Shown piece after piece: positions 61,901 to 64,000 of a stretch of DNA of 64,000 nucleotides. A program made the position numbers and the translations under genes. This DNA comes from Rhodothermus bifroesti (GTDB taxonomy: Bacteria; Bacteroidota; Rhodothermia; Rhodothermales; Rhodothermaceae). The notes below the pieces were generated by a model that did no database searches, had not been told where the DNA came from, and saw only the letters and a list, made by a program, of their open reading frames with translations. The stretch lies in the NCBI RefSeq assembly GCF_017908595.1, contig NZ_JAGKTL010000002.1, positions 62,001 through 126,000 on the forward strand, given 5' to 3'. Each line of letters begins with the position of its first letter. Positions within the stretch are counted from its first letter, which is position 1.

Positions 61901-62347
61901 CGCAGCTAGCTGCTCGAACGGTACCGGCATAATCTGCGTGGCGAGTTCCTGCTGGGCGCGCTTAACGAGTGCTGCAGCTGCCGAGCTGCAGCGGCCACGC
62001 TCGAGTTGCAAGAGCGTCAGCAGCCGGTCGGCGATTTCAGGAAATTGACGACCGATCTGACGCGCCAGATGCTCCTCATCCAGGCGCCAGAAGGCCCGCA
62101 GCCACTGGCCAAGATGCCACACAATTAGCGCGAGCGAACCCAGCACAAGCCCCAAAAGCAGCACAGTACGCCACGTAGCTGGCAGCCAAAATAGAACTTC
62201 CAGCAGCAAAGCCACTCCCCAGAGGAGTCCTAAAGCCCCTGCAAGCCGCAATAAAGCCATGGTTAGCTGCGCAGCGATCCAGCGCCGCCGCGTCTGGGCC
62301 AAGCGTTTTTGCAGTAATGCAATGGATGGGTGAGGGGCTTCGGTCAT
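58937..62347 (-). CDS. DUF4175-like giant membrane protein with a long glutamine-rich coiled coil
   Basis: 1136 residues from ATG 62347 (ATG 62377 adds ten residues). Two or three membrane helices lie near the N-terminus (ALLRLAGALGLLWGVALLLE, VLLLGLVLGSLALIVWHLG), with another near residue 170 (LLGIGLGPLILLGLGFLVAP). Two or more beta domains cover about 195-520 (LPFMLIVTPGDTTLARGDTL; VLEYYLEVWDNDRVSGP). The second half is one continuous Gln/Glu/Leu-rich coiled coil (about 530-1090) with many QQ pairs. In Bacteroidota such proteins lie near aerotolerance-type or MoxR/vWA genes, but none is present here. Function unknown; the C-terminus (YFELLERLQQPAPQTP) is intact. Overlaps aroC by three bases. 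Confidence 0.8.
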   Translation of the reverse strand: MTEAPHPSIALLQKRLAQTRRRWIAAQLTMALLRLAGALGLLWGVALLLEVLFWLPATWRTVLLLGLVLGSLALIVWHLGQWLRAFWRLDEEHLARQIGRQFPEIADRLLTLLQLERGRCSSAAAALVKRAQQELATQIMPVPFEQLAALRPSHRLLGIGLGPLILLGLGFLVAPGAFKAAATRLFSPGRTFERPLPFMLIVTPGDTTLARGDTLRITATLQGTHFPKQLTLALRYAGELQPETFTLIPDSLGRAQFTLPNLQRPLHYRLEALPAATPWHTVTLQERPIARGLQLTLHYPAYTGLPAQTLPLDVGHVTALPGTQVYLQFLTAGAPVAQAALRFDNGAIVPLRLQDSLAQGSFVLLQEGTYWIELQTADGLTNVDPIRYQLKLLPDEAPIITLLRPEAAYTLDDALEAPLLVRVHDDFGFTGLRLYWRLAQSSFRPVEAEFSYRTLPLTIPRPLDQEIEYRWELRADGLELVPGDVLEYYLEVWDNDRVSGPKATRTPIQQLRLPSLAERYEALDAAQDNIAQGLESLREQAEQLQSTFQELQETIRRTQQAGWNEQQQAEQLRQQQEALEEQVDALAKQLEHLAREMQVNQLVSEETLERYQELQRVVEEIRSPELRQALEQLQEALRALDLPRMLENLEHVRFNEAQFRERIERALELFKRLRTQQQLEEAARLAEALARTEERLAEQTQQLQQQTAAQDTATMPTPEALARQQEAASQEAQQLEQLLEETRRQMETLRGTPRQAMDSLQQSLRRLSLPERMQQNAQQLRQGDFSGAQQEQQQMQQQLEGLAARLSQLRQHMEGGQLQLNVAGLRQALRHVLLLSEAQETLRNELQALRTDRPPATLARRQEGLIQGTRTVTDSLRQLARRIPQMERAVQQTASEALRAMEASVSGMAEGTARLASSNQTLAMMHLNELARMLADLLEQLQRQSAGGMSLAQMIQQLQQMAGEQQQLNDQIQQLLNDIQGTRLVTDQLERMRQLARQQEAIRRQLHQLARDREARRRLLGDLDALARQMEETVQELQQGQLDRRTLERQRQILTRLLEAQHSIREQDEEPRRQSRSGEDVVRESPPELTPQQELDRLRRALIEALESGYAPDYEALIRRYFELLERLQQPAPQTP

Positions 62348-62494
62348 GCCTGCAAGCCTTGGGCGCTTTTGCAGCATGTACCCAGGGCACCAAGTCGGGT
62401 TTCAGGGGCACGTAACAAAGTTTTTGTATTCTCTGGCGCGATTCTGACGGTGAATGATGTATTTTTAAGAAAAGTGCTTTTGGTGGTTGCCTTT

Positions 62495-63967
62495 ATGGAT
62501 ATTCTCCATGTAGCCTTTGAGTGTGCACCTATTGCCAAAGTTGGGGGGCTTGGCGACGTGCTGGGAGCACTGCCAAAGTTTTTAAACCGGAGAGGGGTGA
62601 ACTCAGCCGTGTTTATGCCCCGCTTTGGGGATGCGCATGTCGATCCTGCAAGCTTAACATTGGTGCATGAGGGCCGCTTGCGGTACCGTGGCCGGGTGTT
62701 GCACTATCGCCTCTGGCAACAGGCAGCCCATGTGCTGGGATTCCCGGTGTACCTGTGGGAGGAGCCTGTGCACTTCGAGCGGCCAGGCATTTACCAAGAT
62801 CCTGCTACCGGCCGAGACTTCCCCGATCAGGGGGATCGGTTTTTTGTGTTTCAACAGGGATTATTGACGATACTCAAAGCCCAGGTGCTTAAACCTGATC
62901 TGCTGCATTTGCATGACCACCATGCAGCCTTGATTCCGGTTTGGCTGCGTGAGGACCCTGCCTATCAGGACTGGGCTACGTTACCGCTAGTGCTGACAGT
63001 ACACAATGCAGAACATCAGGGGCGCTATGACTGGTCGATATGGAAAGAAATCGGGGTGCCTGTTGCGCGACCAGAGGATCTGCAACATCATGGCCAACTC
63101 AATGCACTCAAAGCCGGTATGCTTTGGGCCGATGCCGTAACGACGGTCAGTCCTGGATATGCCCGAGAGCTGCAGGAGCGGGACGATATGGCTGCTGGAC
63201 TGCGCGAGGTGTTTCAGCGTGTGGCCTTCAAAATGCGCGGTATTTTAAATGGCATCGATCCGGAAGTTTGGAATCCAGCTACCGATCCACTGCTCTTTGC
63301 TCCATATACCGCAGAGACGCTAGAAGGTAAGCAACAAAACAAACAAGCCCTGTGTCGGGCATTAGGCCTTGATCCTACGCAGCCGCTGGTGATTTTTATC
63401 GGGCGTCTCATGCGAGAAAAAGGAATAGACCTGCTTGTGCGTGGATTAGAACGCTTTCTGCCAAGGCATCCAGACGTTTCTGTCGTTGTATTGGGCACGG
63501 GCTTGCCCGAATATCATGCCGCATTAGAAACCTTAAAGCAGCGCTTGGAAAACTTCGACGCAGTCCATCGGCTGGTGCTGCGTTTTGAATTTAACAATAC
63601 CCTGGCCCACCAGCTCTATGCAGCGGCCGATATACTGCTGATGCCTTCTCGGGTAGAGCCTTGCGGGCTCAACCAGCTGTATGCGATGACCTATGGGACT
63701 GTACCCGTAGTGCATGCTGTAGGTGGGCTGCGCGATACCGTGATGCCTTGGAATCCACATACCCAGACCGGTACGGGGTTCCGATTTGAATCCTTTACGC
63801 CCAAAGCGATGCTACAGGCCCTGCAGCAGGCACTGCTAACCTATCGACAGCCGAAGCTGTGGCAGCAATTGCAGCGTAACGGCATGCAGCAAGACTGGTC
63901 ATGGGACCGATCGGCTCAGGAATATATTGCTTTGTATCAAAGCCTCATTCCAGTAACCTCTAAATGA
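62495..63967 (+). CDS. glgA: Glycogen synthase (GT5)
   Basis: 490 residues from ATG 62495; the open frame to 62330 is not part of the protein because MDILHVAFECAPIAKVGGLG is the typical GT5 start. It transfers glucose from ADP- or UDP-glucose to growing alpha-1,4-glucan. The substrate-binding K-x-G-G-L is at residues 14-18. LVLTVHNAEHQGRYDW and ADAVTTVSPGYARELQ follow. The C-terminal half has RGILNGIDPEVWNPATD, FIGRLMREKGIDLLVRG and MPSRVEPCGLNQLYAMTYGT, with the conserved Glu. Its last bases overlap a further start codon (ATGA at 63964), suggesting another gene of the same operon beyond the edge. Confidence 0.95.
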   Translation: MDILHVAFECAPIAKVGGLGDVLGALPKFLNRRGVNSAVFMPRFGDAHVDPASLTLVHEGRLRYRGRVLHYRLWQQAAHVLGFPVYLWEEPVHFERPGIYQDPATGRDFPDQGDRFFVFQQGLLTILKAQVLKPDLLHLHDHHAALIPVWLREDPAYQDWATLPLVLTVHNAEHQGRYDWSIWKEIGVPVARPEDLQHHGQLNALKAGMLWADAVTTVSPGYARELQERDDMAAGLREVFQRVAFKMRGILNGIDPEVWNPATDPLLFAPYTAETLEGKQQNKQALCRALGLDPTQPLVIFIGRLMREKGIDLLVRGLERFLPRHPDVSVVVLGTGLPEYHAALETLKQRLENFDAVHRLVLRFEFNNTLAHQLYAAADILLMPSRVEPCGLNQLYAMTYGTVPVVHAVGGLRDTVMPWNPHTQTGTGFRFESFTPKAMLQALQQALLTYRQPKLWQQLQRNGMQQDWSWDRSAQEYIALYQSLIPVTSK

Positions 63968-64000
63968 ATAGAACCATGCAACAGGCGTTTTCTGCTTCGT
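63964..64000 (+). CDS. Start of a further gene overlapping glgA, cut by the window edge
   Basis: An ATG at 63964 overlaps the glgA stop, and a second in-frame ATG lies at 63976. Only about 12 codons (MNRTMQQAFSAS) are visible, so no function can be given. The 4-base overlap pattern recurs in this window (12082, 19645, 25185, 45058, 55159), which supports a real start. Confidence 0.4.
   Translation, partial: MNRTMQQAFSAS

Noticed and set aside
62330-62494. N-terminal extension of glycogen synthase
   Set aside because: The residues are not like any GT5 start and overlap the divergent DUF4175 gene; ATG 62495 begins the conserved core.

Overview
The window reads as a densely packed chromosomal segment of a Bacteroidota-type bacterium, most likely a Rhodothermus-like member (inference). 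The evidence is a type IX secretion sorting domain on the 605-residue protein at 33991-35808, tandem Skp/OmpH genes behind bamA, a DUF4175-type giant coiled-coil protein, many lipoproteins and exported proteins, and TAnnTTTG-like promoter boxes. Base composition is moderately GC-rich (about 57% where counted by hand). I see no rRNA, tRNA, CRISPR array, phage or insertion sequence.

Layout: 1-3055 (minus) an exported TPR protein followed by a conserved exported protein cut by the window edge. 3167-10310 an envelope cluster, dxr-rseP-uppS-bamA-skp-skp, closed by a strong terminator. 10403-12513 panB-surE-yjbQ. 12489-13793 argH. 13940-15871 an orphan chemoreceptor. 16019-19022 a DUF1080 hydrolase, an M20 deacylase and an RluD-type pseudouridine synthase. 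19163-21894 ptsN-like/hisS/lgt. 22166-24070 a cNMP/CBS/DUF294 regulator with a lost catalytic motif. 24067-26688 a three-gene RimK-like cassette (RLAN domain, ATP-grasp ligase, GNAT-C39 peptidase) with a 34-codon membrane peptide ORF beside it. 26949-32073 an ECF sigma factor, asparaginase, lipoproteins, Cu/Zn SOD, two unknown genes, a TlpA-like thioredoxin and a probably decayed YtxJ-like bacilliredoxin. 32162-38126 oligoendopeptidase F, the T9SS-secreted protein, a RubisCO-like protein and an M24 peptidase. 38304-41785 hemA-hemC-hemD plus a second yjbQ. 41792-49592 manC, a small TPR protein, and a probable operon ugd-uxs-SLC13 permease-sat/cysC. 49627-51672 an exported thioredoxin, a GT4 glycosyltransferase and a lipoprotein with an internal tandem duplication. 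51932-58940 a large sensor kinase, plsC, htrA and aroC. 58937-62347 the DUF4175 protein. 62495-63967 glgA, with the start of one more gene at the right edge.

How the parts fit: most genes are housekeeping (isoprenoids, outer-membrane biogenesis, heme, pantothenate, arginine, chorismate, glycogen). manC, ugd, uxs and sat/cysC together would supply GDP-mannose, UDP-glucuronate, UDP-xylose and PAPS, the precursors of a charged or sulfated surface glycan (inference). The most interesting locus is the split RimK-like cassette at 24067-26688. Also of note are the RubisCO-like protein, the DUF294 protein without its catalytic aspartates, a sharply AT-rich patch inside the sensor kinase gene, and a repeated pattern of convergent genes whose stop codons interlock on the same four bases.
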